Source: Pelagibacterium sediminicola (GTDB lineage Bacteria > Pseudomonadota > Alphaproteobacteria > Rhizobiales > Devosiaceae). Taken from it: a stretch of DNA of 64,000 bases. The stretch is taken from positions 62,001 to 126,000 of the forward strand of contig NZ_QMEL01000007.1 of the NCBI RefSeq assembly GCF_003390885.1. The letters are read 5' to 3'. The notes under the pieces were generated by a model. That model did not search any database, was not told the origin of the DNA, and saw nothing but the letters and a program-made list of their open reading frames with translations. Below, piece after piece: positions 17,075 through 25,472 of the stretch; positions within the stretch are counted from its first letter, which is position 1; each line of letters begins with the position of its first letter. The translations under genes were made by a program, and so were the position numbers.

Positions 17075-17185
17075 AATATGATCTTTACAGTCATATTATG
17101 ATGGGCTAAACACTGCTCCTGCAGGAGTGAGGCCTGCCCCTTGGCCCTGTATGCGGAGCGCCAAAGCTGCATACAGGGCCTTTTT
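17075..17185 (+). terminator. Rho-independent terminator, possibly the end of a small RNA
   Basis: A perfect 12-bp stem, GGCCCTGTATGC (17143-17154) with GCATACAGGGCC (17169-17180), is followed by TTTTT. Upstream lie the palindrome CTCCTGCAGGAG (17116-17127) and, in a strikingly AT-rich patch, the inverted repeat AATATGA/TCATATT (17075-17097). It could simply terminate rirA, but it is 130-170 bases past the stop and the AT-rich patch could be a promoter of its own. Confidence 0.6.
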
Positions 17186-17251
17186 GCGTCTTGCCTTTTG
17201 CCGGAATGGCAGATGTGCCCGGGGCGCTTTCGTGCTAGAGAAAATCCGTCC

Positions 17252-17347
17252 TTGACGGAATCCCCGGCCTTTCTGTTGGCTTCCCCGGCGAACGCCGGGA
17301 TAGCGACTGAGGAAATGGCCGTTTCCGACAAACCTTGAAAGCCTCTA
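17252..17347. repeat. Dispersed intergenic repeat, copy A2
   Basis: Matches both ends of the repeat at 858-1014 but lacks its middle part and second hairpin. It contains CCCCGGCGAACGCCGGG near 17282-17298 and ends ten bases before the EamA transporter gene. Confidence 0.75.
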
Positions 17348-17357
17348 GCACAACGGC

Positions 17358-18278
17358 ATGACTGAGATCAGATCCTCGATTCTTCATGCGACCGGCACCG
17401 AAAAGCTGCGCGGCCATCTGGCGATGGTGTGCTTTGCGGCGCTGATCGCGGGTTCGTTCACGCTGGCGCCGCTGGCGCTGCCCCATATCGATTCGGTTTC
17501 GCTCAACGTCGTGCGCTACATCGTTGCCGTGGCGGCGATGGCGGGGTGGATGTTCGGTATCCAGCGCAAGCGGTTTGCGTGGCCCAGTGCGCCGTGGCGC
17601 TATCTGGTGCTGGGCGGGCTGATGGCGATCTATTTCGTCACCATGTTCATCGCGCTGACCATGACCTCGCCGGTATCGACCAGCGCGGTCTTTACACTCA
17701 CCCCGCTGATGACCGTGGGGTTCGGGCTCCTGCTGGCCGGGCAGACGTTCGGGCCGATCCTGTTGCTGAGCCTTGCCGTTGCGGCGTGCGGATCGGTGTG
17801 GATGATTTTCGGGGGCAGCGTCGAGACGCTGCTCGACTTCAAGATCGGGCAGGGCGAAATCATCTTCTTTTTCGGCTGTGTCGCCCATGCGCTGTATGCG
17901 CCGCTGCTGCGCCGGCTCAACCGGGGCGATCCCCAGGCGCTTGCAACGTTCTACATTCTGGTCGGCACGGCGCTGTGCCTCACCCTTTACGGGCTGCCGC
18001 AGATCGTAACGATCGACTGGCTGGCGCTGCCGCCGGTGGTGTGGGCGGTGGTGTTCTATCTGGCGATCGCGACCGGGATCATATCGTTCGCGCTCATCCA
18101 ATACGCCTCGATGCGCCTGCCTGCCGCAAAGGTGATGTCCTACAGCTATCTCGTGCCCGCCTATGTCATCGTCTATGAGGGGATTTCGGGGCATGGCTGG
18201 GCCAGCCCGAGCGTGGCGTTGGGCGCGCTGGTGACAGGGCTGGGGCTGGTCGTGCTCTATTTCGCGCCGGACAAGTAG
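17358..18278 (+). CDS. EamA/DMT-superfamily transporter
   Basis: A 306-residue inner-membrane protein with about ten hydrophobic segments in two EamA halves (first half includes VSLNVVRYIVAVAAMAGWM and ALTMTSPVSTSAVFTLTPL; second includes YAPLLRRL and LPAAKVMSYSYLVPAYVIVYE). This superfamily exports metabolites such as amino acids or drugs; the substrate is not evident. It converges with rutR, with repeat R3 between. Confidence 0.87.
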   Translation: MTEIRSSILHATGTEKLRGHLAMVCFAALIAGSFTLAPLALPHIDSVSLNVVRYIVAVAAMAGWMFGIQRKRFAWPSAPWRYLVLGGLMAIYFVTMFIALTMTSPVSTSAVFTLTPLMTVGFGLLLAGQTFGPILLLSLAVAACGSVWMIFGGSVETLLDFKIGQGEIIFFFGCVAHALYAPLLRRLNRGDPQALATFYILVGTALCLTLYGLPQIVTIDWLALPPVVWAVVFYLAIATGIISFALIQYASMRLPAAKVMSYSYLVPAYVIVYEGISGHGWASPSVALGALVTGLGLVVLYFAPDK

Positions 18279-18316
18279 GCCTTATCGATATTCAACGTTC
18301 ATGGGGAGCATTGCTG

Positions 18317-18442
18317 GCCCCCTCATCCGACCTTTCGCTTCGCGAAAGCCCACCTTCTCCCACGAGGGGAGAAGGGGAAGCGTGGGGCAGCCACACGAGC
18401 CCCCCTCTCCCCTCGTGGGAGAGGGGTTGGGGGTGAGGGGGG
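18317..18442. repeat. Palindromic intergenic repeat family R, copy 3
   Basis: Same outline as the other R copies: opens with CCCCCTCATCCGACC, has paired CACGAGGGGAGAAGG and CTCGTGGGAGAGGG arms, and closes with GGTTGGGGGTGAGGGG. It occupies the convergent junction between the EamA transporter and rutR. Confidence 0.85.
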
Positions 18443-18454
18443 TGCGGTGGTGCC

Positions 18455-19093
18455 TTATTTCTTCGGCGTGAGCCCGTGCAGGAACAACTGGTCGAGGAAG
18501 CGGGCGGCGTCCTCGAAGCGGGTTTCGCCGCCGCGCTCCTTGCCGAGCACGGCGCGGACCTGGATGTCGAAATCGGCATAGTGCTGGGTGGTGGCCCAGA
18601 TCGAAAAGATCAGGTGGCGTGCATCGCATCGGGCGATCCGGCCCTGGGCCATCCATTTTTCGATGACCCGGGCCTTCTCATCGACCAGATCCTTGAGATC
18701 GGTGTGCAGCACGTCGGAAAAGCCGGGCGCGCCGCGCAGCATCTCGTTGGCGAACAGGCGGCTTTCGCGGGGGAAATCGCGGCTCATCTCTAGCTTGCGG
18801 CGGATGTAGGACTGAAGCTCGGGCAGCGGGTCGCCGTTTTGGTCGAGCGCGCGTAGCGGCTCGAGCCAGGTGTCGAGAATCCGCGCAAGCAGGGGGGCGT
18901 GGATGTCTTCCTTGGATTTGAAATAATAGAGCAGGTTGGGCTTGGACATGCCCGCCGCGTCGGCGATCTGGTCGATGGTCGACCCGCGAAAACCGTACTG
19001 GGAAAATACATCGAGCGCGGCTTCGAGGATCAACTCGTGCTTTTCCCGCTGGATGCGGGTCACAGGTTTCGTATTTTCGGCATCCATGCTCAT
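18455..19093 (-). CDS. rutR: TetR-family pyrimidine/purine catabolism regulator RutR
   Basis: A 212-residue TetR-family protein, the same length as E. coli RutR. The DNA-binding region (ILEAALDVFSQYGFRGST, IADAAGMSKPNLLYYFKSKE) and the ligand-domain features IRRKLEMSRDFPRESRLFANEML and HLIFSIWATTQHYADF follow RutR closely; RutR senses uracil and thymine. The ATG at 19093 fits; a TTG extension to 19129 is possible. The known RutR operator TTGACCAnnTGGTCAA occurs perfectly at 23179-23194 and nearly so at 29927-29942, both in nucleobase-catabolism promoters in this window. A degenerate copy near its own promoter hints at autoregulation. Confidence 0.9.
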   Translation of the reverse strand: MSMDAENTKPVTRIQREKHELILEAALDVFSQYGFRGSTIDQIADAAGMSKPNLLYYFKSKEDIHAPLLARILDTWLEPLRALDQNGDPLPELQSYIRRKLEMSRDFPRESRLFANEMLRGAPGFSDVLHTDLKDLVDEKARVIEKWMAQGRIARCDARHLIFSIWATTQHYADFDIQVRAVLGKERGGETRFEDAARFLDQLFLHGLTPKK

Positions 19094-19222
19094 GGCCTGC
19101 AAGCGTTTCCTCTGGAGCGTATCGCTCAAGCTATCGCATTATCGCGCGTCCGGACCGGCAAAGTGATGGGAAAGCGCAGCGGTAGATCATTGCCTTGTGC
19201 GTTTCATCGACAGTGCTGGAAT

Positions 19223-19238
19223 TTTTCCAATCGGTCAA
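19223..19238. promoter_or_regulatory. Degenerate RutR-like site between rutR and thuA
   Basis: TTTTCCAATCGGTCAA agrees with 11 of the 14 defined positions of TTGACCAnnTGGTCAA. It lies in the divergent rutR/thuA region and could serve autoregulation. The weak match makes it tentative. Confidence 0.35.
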
Positions 19239-19359
19239 AAAATTTCGACCGGCAGGTGTCGATTTGTGCGTTTTGCACAGACAATCTTTTTTGTTGGCCT
19301 TGCAACTTGGCCCCTGCCAAACGAATTGGAAACACGATAAGGCTGCCGGACATGAAGGT

Positions 19360-19373
19360 CCAAAACGTTTTGG
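19360..19373. promoter_or_regulatory. CCAAAACGTTTTGG palindrome at thuA, candidate LacI-type operator
   Basis: A perfect 14-bp palindrome with the central CG usual in LacI-family operators, ending ten bases before the thuA ATG. In Sinorhizobium the thu genes are controlled by the LacI-type ThuR, so a repressor site here is plausible. No thuR-like gene is adjacent. Confidence 0.55.
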
Positions 19374-19383
19374 GAGATTGGCG

Positions 19384-20169
19384 ATGGCCGTAAGGGCATT
19401 GGTCTGGGGCGAGAATGTCCACGAGCAGGAAAACGAGCTGGTTGCCTCGCTTTATCCGGACGGCATGCACGAGGCGATCGCCCGGCTGTTGCGCGAGGAT
19501 CAGGGAATCGAGGCGCGGACCACGGTATTGCAGAACCCCGAGCACGGGCTGACCGAGGCGGTGCTGGCCGAGACCGACGTTCTGGTCTGGTGGGGGCACG
19601 CGGCCCATGGCGAGGTTGCCGACGAGATCGTCGAGCGGGTGGCGGAGCGGGTGTGGGAAGGCATGGGGCTGATCCTTTTGCACTCGGCGCATTTCTCAAA
19701 AATCTTCAAGCGGCTGATGGGCACGCCCTGCGCGCTCAAATGGCGCGAGGCGGGCGAACGCGAGCGGCTGTGGGTGGTCAATCCGGGACACCCGATCGCT
19801 GCCGGGCTGGGCGAATATTTCGAGCTCGAGAACGAGGAGATGTATGGCGAGCCCTTCTCGGTGCCCGAGCCTTTGGAGACGGTGTTCGTCTCCTGGTTCC
19901 AGGGCGGGGAGGTGTTCCGTTCGGGGCTGACCTATCGGCGCGGGGCGGGGAACGTCTTTTATTTCCGGCCCGGCCATGAGACTTATCCCACCTATCACGA
20001 CGCCAATGTGGGCCGCGTGCTGCGCAACGCGGTCAACTGGGCATACAACCCCAACGCGCCTTACCGGCATCTGCTCGATGCACCCAACATGCCGGTGGAC
20101 AAGGCGCTGGAGCCGATCGAGGAGCGCGGCGGAAAGCTGCACAAGCCCGGCGAAGCCGGTTTCCGCTGA
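19384..20169 (+). CDS. thuA: ThuA-family trehalose/disaccharide utilisation protein
   Basis: A 261-residue cytosolic protein of the class-I-glutamine-amidotransferase-like fold. The N-terminal [44 protein letters not shown] and [13 protein letters not shown] stretches match ThuA. In rhizobia ThuAB converts trehalose and related disaccharides through 3-keto intermediates. The ATG at 19384 is preceded by GGGAG, and the family N-terminus begins there. It is followed 39 bases later by a Gfo/Idh/MocA oxidoreductase, as in thuAB. A LacI-type palindrome sits at the start of the gene. Confidence 0.85.
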   Translation: MAVRALVWGENVHEQENELVASLYPDGMHEAIARLLREDQGIEARTTVLQNPEHGLTEAVLAETDVLVWWGHAAHGEVADEIVERVAERVWEGMGLILLHSAHFSKIFKRLMGTPCALKWREAGERERLWVVNPGHPIAAGLGEYFELENEEMYGEPFSVPEPLETVFVSWFQGGEVFRSGLTYRRGAGNVFYFRPGHETYPTYHDANVGRVLRNAVNWAYNPNAPYRHLLDAPNMPVDKALEPIEERGGKLHKPGEAGFR

Positions 20170-20208
20170 CCGTTATAATTGCCACCACCTTTCGTTAACG
20201 GAGCGGCC

Positions 20209-21255
20209 ATGCGGCTTGTGATCCTTGGAACCGGCAATATGGCGCGCGCGCATGCCGCGCATTTTGCCACCATCGAGGGCGTCGAAATCGTCGCGGCGGT
20301 GGATGTCGATGGCGAGCGGGCGCGGGCCTTTGCCGAGGCGCATCATATCGGCAAGTGGTTCGCCTCGCTCGAGGATGCGCTGGCGTGGGGCCGGTTCGAT
20401 GCCGTCGCCAATGTGACGCCGGACCGGTTCCACCACAAGACGACCATGGCCGCGCTGGGGGCGGGCAAGCACGTCTTTTGCGAAAAACCGCTGGCCACAA
20501 ACCATTTCGATGCCGAGGAGATGGCGGTGACAGCCCAAAAGGCCGGGCTGGTCGGAATGGTGAACCTTACCTATCGCAATGTGGCCGAGTTGCAGAAATT
20601 CCGCGAGATCGTGGCATCGGGTGCGGTGGGCACGATCCGCCATGTGGAGGCGAGCTATCTGCAAAGCTGGCTGGTCTCGCGGACGTGGGGCGACTGGCGG
20701 ACCGACGACACCTGGCTCTGGCGGCTCTCGCGCGGTCATGGCTCGAACGGCACCCTGGGCGATATCGGCATCCACATCCTCGATTTTGCCGTCTACGGGA
20801 TCGGCGCGGAGGTCGAGCGGGCCTTTTGCCGGCTCAAGACGTTCGAGAAGGCGCCGGACGGGCGGATGGGAGAGTATGTGCTCGATGCCAACGACAGTTT
20901 CACCATGAGCCTTGAATTTTCATCCGGCGCGCTCGGCGTCGTCCATGCAACGCGCTGGGCGACGGGCTATCTCAATACGCTGCGCCTGAGGGCCTATGGC
21001 GAAAAGGGCGGCATCGAGGTGCAGCACGGTATGGAGGGATCGCACCTCAGGGTCTGCATGGACGAGGACATCGAAACGCAAACCTGGCGCGACATGCAGG
21101 TCGAGGCGGTGCCGACGAACTATCACCGCTTTGCCGAAGCCGTTATGAGCGGGGTGACTGGCGATCCCGACTTCCGGCATGCCGCCAATTTGCAAAAGGT
21201 GCTGGATCTGGGGTTTGTTTCCGACGAGAAGCGCGCGGAATTGAGCGTGCGGTAG
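20209..21255 (+). CDS. thuB: Gfo/Idh/MocA-family oxidoreductase, ThuB-like
   Basis: A 348-residue NAD(P)-dependent dehydrogenase. The N-terminal Rossmann motif VILGTGNMARAHAAHF, the catalytic EKP (FCEKPLA), and DIGIHILDFAVYG in the C-terminal domain define the family. The ATG at 20209 has GGAG upstream; ten extra in-frame codons before it are not conserved-looking. Position directly after thuA supports a role in oxidising a disaccharide or its keto derivative. Substrate assignment is by context. Confidence 0.83.
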   Translation: MRLVILGTGNMARAHAAHFATIEGVEIVAAVDVDGERARAFAEAHHIGKWFASLEDALAWGRFDAVANVTPDRFHHKTTMAALGAGKHVFCEKPLATNHFDAEEMAVTAQKAGLVGMVNLTYRNVAELQKFREIVASGAVGTIRHVEASYLQSWLVSRTWGDWRTDDTWLWRLSRGHGSNGTLGDIGIHILDFAVYGIGAEVERAFCRLKTFEKAPDGRMGEYVLDANDSFTMSLEFSSGALGVVHATRWATGYLNTLRLRAYGEKGGIEVQHGMEGSHLRVCMDEDIETQTWRDMQVEAVPTNYHRFAEAVMSGVTGDPDFRHAANLQKVLDLGFVSDEKRAELSVR

Positions 21256-21298
21256 AGGTGGGTTTGGAGGCTGCGCATTTGGGATTTGCGCGTGTGGC

Positions 21299-21378
21299 TT
21301 CACCCCTCCCCAGCCCTCCCCGTCGAGGGGAGGGTGCTTCCTTTTCCGGGGCACTTCCATACGCACAAGGCCAGCATG
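21299..21378. repeat. Palindromic intergenic repeat family S, partial copy 1
   Basis: CACCCCTCCCCAGCCCTCCC, then the CGAGGGGAGGGTGCTTCCTT arm and a GCACAAGGCCAGCA tail. It lacks the second half seen in the full copies at 35192, 55723 and 58277. It lies in the convergent junction between thuB and the 5'-nucleotidase, followed by a second inverted repeat, GGGCGCGCCC...GGGCGCGCC, near 21396-21420. Confidence 0.75.
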
Positions 21379-21431
21379 AAATGACGATGCCCAAAAGGGC
21401 GCGCCCGTGAGGCGCGCCCCGTGTTGCGATC

Positions 21432-23039
21432 TTACTCGCCGGCCTCGGTGATGCGGCCGTCGGTGTAGGGTTCGTAGATCCCGCCCATTTTGGCGATGTA
21501 GTCGGCCAGGACCTGTTCGAGCGGCGGGCCGAAGTCGTAGGGGTTGTCGCCTTCGGCGAAGGTGCCGTAGCCGTCGCCGCCGCGGCGCATGTAGTCGTTG
21601 GTGACGACGGTGTAGATGGCCTCTTCATCGATCGGCGCCCAGCCGTCTCCCTCGGGCACCAGAACCTCGACGATGCGCGAGCCGGCCGGCTGGGACTGGT
21701 CCCAGGTGTATTGCAGCCCGGCGACCTGCGGGAAGCGGCCCGCGCCGTTCTCGACATCGCTCACGCCATTTTCCAGCGCATCGATCACATCGGCGCCCGA
21801 AATGTCGACGGTGGCGAGCGTGTTGGAGAAGGGCAGGACGGTCAGCACCTCGCCCATGGTGATCTCGCCCGCATCGATCGAGGCGCGCAGGCCGCCGCCG
21901 TTCTGGATGGCGAAATCGCCGCCGCTGGCAGCGACGCGGTCGAGCATGGCGTCGGCAACAAGGTTCCCCATGGTGCATTCCACGATGCGGCACACTTCGC
22001 GCGAGCCCTCGATGGCCTCGGTCGTTTCGCCGATGACCTGTTCCATCAACTCGAGAATCGGCTCTTCAAGTTCGGCCAGCCGGGTGACATAGCCTTCGTC
22101 GGGGGTGACCGAGGCATCGACGAGAAGCGGCTCGCCTTCAGCCGAGATCACGTTGCCTTCATCGTCCCACGTAACGACCAGATGGCCCAGATATATCCCG
22201 TACTGATAGGCGGTGACGACCGGCACTTCATTGCCGTTCGGGCCTTCGATCAGCGTGGGATAGGGGCCGGTTGCGTCCTCGGCGGTATTGGAGAGCAGGG
22301 TGTGGGAGTGACCACCGACGACCACATCGATGCCGGGAACGTTCGCGGCGATCTCCATGTCGTGGGTGTAGCCGATATGGGTCAGCGCAATGATCTTGTC
22401 GACACCGGCGGCGGTCAGTGCATCGACCTGGGCGCGCAGGCTGGTGAAGGCATCCTCGAAGACCACATTGTCGCCGGGCGAGGAGGTTTCGTCGGTGTCT
22501 TCGGCAAGCGCGGATACGAACCCGACCTTCTCGCCGCCGATTTCGAGCACGTGGGTGCCTGCGACGCGACCGGCCAGGAGCGGCTCGTTATCGACATTGG
22601 TGTTGCCTGAAATGATGGGGAAATCGACCGCATCGAGCAGCCTGGCCAGTTCTTCGGGCCCGTCATCGAACTCATGGTTGCCGACAGCCATCACCTCGAT
22701 GCCCAGATCGTTGGTGAATTCGGCGATGATCTCGCTGCGGTACTGGGTGTAAAAGAGTGAGCCTTGGAACTGGTCGCCCGCATCGAGCAGGACCGCGTTC
22801 TCATCGCCAAGGCCGGCGCGGGTATCATCGATGATAGTCTTTAAACGCGCGATACCACCGAAGCATTCCCCCGCCGCATCGGCATCGGGCGCACAGTTGG
22901 AATTGGAACTGGTGACAGGCCCAAAGCGCGAATGGAAATCGTTGATGTGGAGGATGTTGAGAGTGAAATCGGCGCGCGCGACCCCTGTGAACGTCAATGC
23001 GAGCGCGAGGGCGGATACGCCCGTCAGCAGATGTTTCAT
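21432..23039 (-). CDS. Secreted 5'-nucleotidase / 2',3'-cyclic phosphodiesterase (UshA-like)
   Basis: A 535-residue periplasmic metallophosphoesterase. A cleavable signal peptide (MKHLLTGVSALALALTFTGV) leads into the dimetal motifs ILHINDFHS, DAGDQFQGS, VGNHEFDDG and VVGGHSH; the C-terminal 5'-nucleotidase domain has NLVADAML, IQNGGGLRASI and TNDYMRRGGDGY. It dephosphorylates external nucleotides so that nucleosides can be imported. The ATG at 23039 is fixed by the signal peptide and a GGGAA site. A perfect RutR operator lies 140 bases upstream, tying nucleotide scavenging to nucleobase catabolism. Confidence 0.93.
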   Translation of the reverse strand: MKHLLTGVSALALALTFTGVARADFTLNILHINDFHSRFGPVTSSNSNCAPDADAAGECFGGIARLKTIIDDTRAGLGDENAVLLDAGDQFQGSLFYTQYRSEIIAEFTNDLGIEVMAVGNHEFDDGPEELARLLDAVDFPIISGNTNVDNEPLLAGRVAGTHVLEIGGEKVGFVSALAEDTDETSSPGDNVVFEDAFTSLRAQVDALTAAGVDKIIALTHIGYTHDMEIAANVPGIDVVVGGHSHTLLSNTAEDATGPYPTLIEGPNGNEVPVVTAYQYGIYLGHLVVTWDDEGNVISAEGEPLLVDASVTPDEGYVTRLAELEEPILELMEQVIGETTEAIEGSREVCRIVECTMGNLVADAMLDRVAASGGDFAIQNGGGLRASIDAGEITMGEVLTVLPFSNTLATVDISGADVIDALENGVSDVENGAGRFPQVAGLQYTWDQSQPAGSRIVEVLVPEGDGWAPIDEEAIYTVVTNDYMRRGGDGYGTFAEGDNPYDFGPPLEQVLADYIAKMGGIYEPYTDGRITEAGE

Positions 23040-23178
23040 GTTCCCTGTCCTTTGAATTAGCAGGCTGTGACAAGCCCCTCTTGCCATGCCGGTGCGACGC
23101 TTCGATTACAGTTATGCGGATGAAGCGGGCCTCCGGGGCGCAGTTAAGCGCAGAAAGAGGAGCGGGAAAAGCCAATTT

Positions 23179-23194
23179 TTGACCATGTGGTCAA
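23179..23194. promoter_or_regulatory. Perfect RutR operator
   Basis: TTGACCATGTGGTCAA is an exact match to the RutR consensus TTGACCAnnTGGTCAA. It lies between the divergent 5'-nucleotidase and cytochrome b genes, about 140 and 89 bases from their starts. RutR itself is encoded at 18455-19093. Confidence 0.85.
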
Positions 23195-23282
23195 TTTGTG
23201 ACAATCGGGCAAATCTGCGTGAAGTGTTCCTTTCCGGGGCCGGAAGCGGGTAGGATCGGGACGAGGGGCGGAGGAATCGATA

Positions 23283-24146
23283 ATGAGCGCGCCGAGCAAT
23301 GAGGAAAAGGCCGGGGCAGGTTCGCGGGCAAAAGGGCCCGTCATCCATCGCCAGTCGATCTGGACGCGGGCGACCCATTGGACGTGGGTGGTGTGCCTGT
23401 TCTTCCTGCTCCTGAGCGGATTGCAGATCTTTAACGCGCACCCGCGGCTCTATATCGGGCAGGAATCGGGGTTCGCGTACGACAATTCGGTGTTTTCGAT
23501 CCATGCCGAGCGCACGCCTGAGGGCGGGGTGGCCGGGGTCACGACGGTCTGGGGGCAACGGTTCGAGACCACGGGCGTGCTGGGCTTCAGCGGCGGCGGG
23601 GACCAGCCGCTGCAATCGCGGGTGCGGGCCTTTCCCGCCTCGGTGACGATTCCCTCCTATCAGGACCTTGCGACCGGGCGGGTCGTGCACTTCTTTTTCG
23701 CCTGGGCGCTGGTGGGGACCATGCTGGTGTGGTTCGTCGCCAGTCTCGTTAACGGGCATTTGCGGCGTGATATCGTTCCGCGCGGGGCGGATATAAAGGG
23801 TCTGCCGGGAGATGTTGCGAGGCATACGCGGTTGCGGTTCGGGCACGGGCGCAGCTACGCCCCGTTGCAGAAGCTCAGTTATGGCCTTGTGCTGCTGATC
23901 CTTTTCCCGCTGATCGTCCTCACAGGGCTGGCCATGTCGCCGGGGATCAATGCGGGCTGGCCGTGGATCGTCGATATTTTCGGCGGGCGGCAGACGGCGC
24001 GGACGATCCATTTTTGTGTGATGGTGCTGCTGGTCGCCTTCTTTGTCGTCCATGTGGCGATGGTGGTGCTAGCCGGGCCGGTCAACACGATGCGCTCGAT
24101 AATCACCGGAAAATACCGGATCGATGCAGGGGAGGAGGAACGATGA
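23283..24146 (+). CDS. Cytochrome b561-type membrane subunit paired with a molybdopterin protein
   Basis: A 287-residue di-haem cytochrome b. Transmembrane segments carry likely haem histidines (ATHWTWVVCLFFLLL, VVHFFFAWALVGTML, IHFCVMVLLVAFFVVHVAMVV). A roughly 70-residue periplasmic loop separates the first and second helices. It overlaps the next gene by ATGA, so the two products probably form one complex passing electrons between the quinone pool and the exported molybdopterin protein. The direction of electron flow and substrate are unknown. The RutR operator upstream suggests involvement in nucleobase breakdown. Confidence 0.85.
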   Translation: MSAPSNEEKAGAGSRAKGPVIHRQSIWTRATHWTWVVCLFFLLLSGLQIFNAHPRLYIGQESGFAYDNSVFSIHAERTPEGGVAGVTTVWGQRFETTGVLGFSGGGDQPLQSRVRAFPASVTIPSYQDLATGRVVHFFFAWALVGTMLVWFVASLVNGHLRRDIVPRGADIKGLPGDVARHTRLRFGHGRSYAPLQKLSYGLVLLILFPLIVLTGLAMSPGINAGWPWIVDIFGGRQTARTIHFCVMVLLVAFFVVHVAMVVLAGPVNTMRSIITGKYRIDAGEEER

Positions 24147-24931
24147 AAAAGCTGATGCTGACGCGCCGGCGGTTTCTCACCGCTGCGGCGGCCGGGCTGG
24201 CGGGCACGGCGCTGGCCGGGTGCGATGCGTTCGATGGCATGATGGCGCCGGGCAGTCCGGTGCGGAATTTTCTGGCCGGGGCCAACGATCTGACGCTGGG
24301 CGTGCAGCGGGCGCTTATCGGGCGCGAGGCGCTGGCGCGGGAATTTTCGGAAAGCGAAATCCGGCAGGGGATGCGCCCGAACGGGGCGACCAACCCCAAT
24401 TCCATGGATTACATGTTTCTCCGGCAGGGCAATTTCGGGCTCTACACGCTCGAAGTCGGCGGGCTGTGCGAGGCGCCGCAGAGCTGGTCGCTCGAGGAGT
24501 TGCACAACATGCCCTCGCGCACGCAGATCACGCGGCACGATTGCGTGGAGGGCTGGAGTTGCATCGCCAAATGGACCGGGGTGCCGCTGGCCCACATTCT
24601 GGGCGAGGTGAAGCCACGCGCCTCGGCGCGGTTTGTGGTGTTCCACTGCTTTGACGTTCACGCGGGCGGGGCGGGCGGCGTGCCCTATTACGAGAGCATC
24701 GACATGATCGATGCCTACCATCCCCAGACGATCCTTGCCTATGGCATGAACGGCGCGCCCCTGCCGGTCGAAAACGGCGCCCCCCTGCGGGTCCGTATCG
24801 AGCGCCAGCTTGGCTACAAGATGGCGAAATACATCTCGCGCATCGAACTGGTGGAAGATTTGAGCCCGCTATGGGGCGGCAAGGGCGGGTATTGGGAAGA
24901 CCTCGGCTATGACTGGTATGCGGGGATTTAG
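24143..24931 (+). CDS. Tat-exported molybdopterin-binding oxidoreductase, probable lipoprotein
   Basis: A 262-residue protein with a sulfite-oxidase-type molybdopterin-binding domain. The N-terminus has a twin-arginine motif (TRRRFLTAAAAG) and then a lipobox LAGC, so it is probably exported folded and anchored as a lipoprotein. The likely Mo-ligand cysteine is in HDCVEGWS, followed by WTGVPL. GGAGGAGG precedes the ATG, which overlaps the cytochrome stop. It resembles YedY/MsrP-like enzymes in domain but is not a clear orthologue; the substrate is unknown. Confidence 0.85.
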   Translation: MKKLMLTRRRFLTAAAAGLAGTALAGCDAFDGMMAPGSPVRNFLAGANDLTLGVQRALIGREALAREFSESEIRQGMRPNGATNPNSMDYMFLRQGNFGLYTLEVGGLCEAPQSWSLEELHNMPSRTQITRHDCVEGWSCIAKWTGVPLAHILGEVKPRASARFVVFHCFDVHAGGAGGVPYYESIDMIDAYHPQTILAYGMNGAPLPVENGAPLRVRIERQLGYKMAKYISRIELVEDLSPLWGGKGGYWEDLGYDWYAGI

Positions 24932-24940
24932 AGCGATGGG

Positions 24941-24958
24941 CCCCGGCTTTCGCCGGGG
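24941..24958. repeat. REP-type hairpin
   Basis: CCCCGGCTTTCGCCGGGG: 7-bp stem with a four-base loop, in the convergent junction between the molybdopterin gene and allA. Same family as the hairpins at 890-907, 60972-60989 and 61032-61049. Confidence 0.7.
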
Positions 24959-24977
24959 AAGCGATGGGGAGAACGGG

Positions 24978-25472
24978 TCAGGTCAGCGTGACCGTATAGG
25001 GCTCATCGAAGGTGAATTCTTCAAGGTTCACCCCATCCCCGCCCCGATCCACCACCAGAAAATCGCCCTCTTTCTCCAGCGCGGTCAGCACCCCGTGCCA
25101 GACGTTGCGGGCGATATTGATGCCCACGCCCGGTTGGGTGAGGAAGGCGCGGGGGGTGCCGGGCCTGCCGTTGTCGTCGGGGCAGACGGTTATGAGGAAG
25201 GGACGGTCGTGGAGCGGCATGAAGGCTTGCGAGCCGAGTGGATGGCGCTCGACGAGGCTTAGCGTCAGGGGGAGGGGGTAGGGCTGGCCGCGGAAGATCG
25301 AGATGAGCGTGCGCCCGTTTTCGCCGCCGATCTCGACAGAGGCGAGGTCGTGGAAGCGCTCGGTCTTCCCGTTGTTGATCGGAAAGTGATGCGCGCCCTC
25401 GGTGGTCAAAACCTGGCCGAAGGGCGCAAAGGCTTCCTTTTCCAGCGGTTCGATGCGGATGGTGCGAGCCAT
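24978..25472 (-). CDS. allA: Ureidoglycolate lyase
   Basis: A 164-residue cupin-like enzyme releasing glyoxylate and urea from ureidoglycolate. Typical AllA features are LTTEGAHHFPINNGKTERFHDLA, ISIFRGQPYPLPLTLSLVERHPLGSQAFMPL and NIARNVWHGVLTAL. The ATG at 25472 overlaps the stop of allE by one base (TAATG), so the genes are translationally coupled and act in consecutive steps. The longer frame upstream runs inside allE. Confidence 0.93.
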   Translation of the reverse strand: MARTIRIEPLEKEAFAPFGQVLTTEGAHHFPINNGKTERFHDLASVEIGGENGRTLISIFRGQPYPLPLTLSLVERHPLGSQAFMPLHDRPFLITVCPDDNGRPGTPRAFLTQPGVGINIARNVWHGVLTALEKEGDFLVVDRGGDGVNLEEFTFDEPYTVTLT

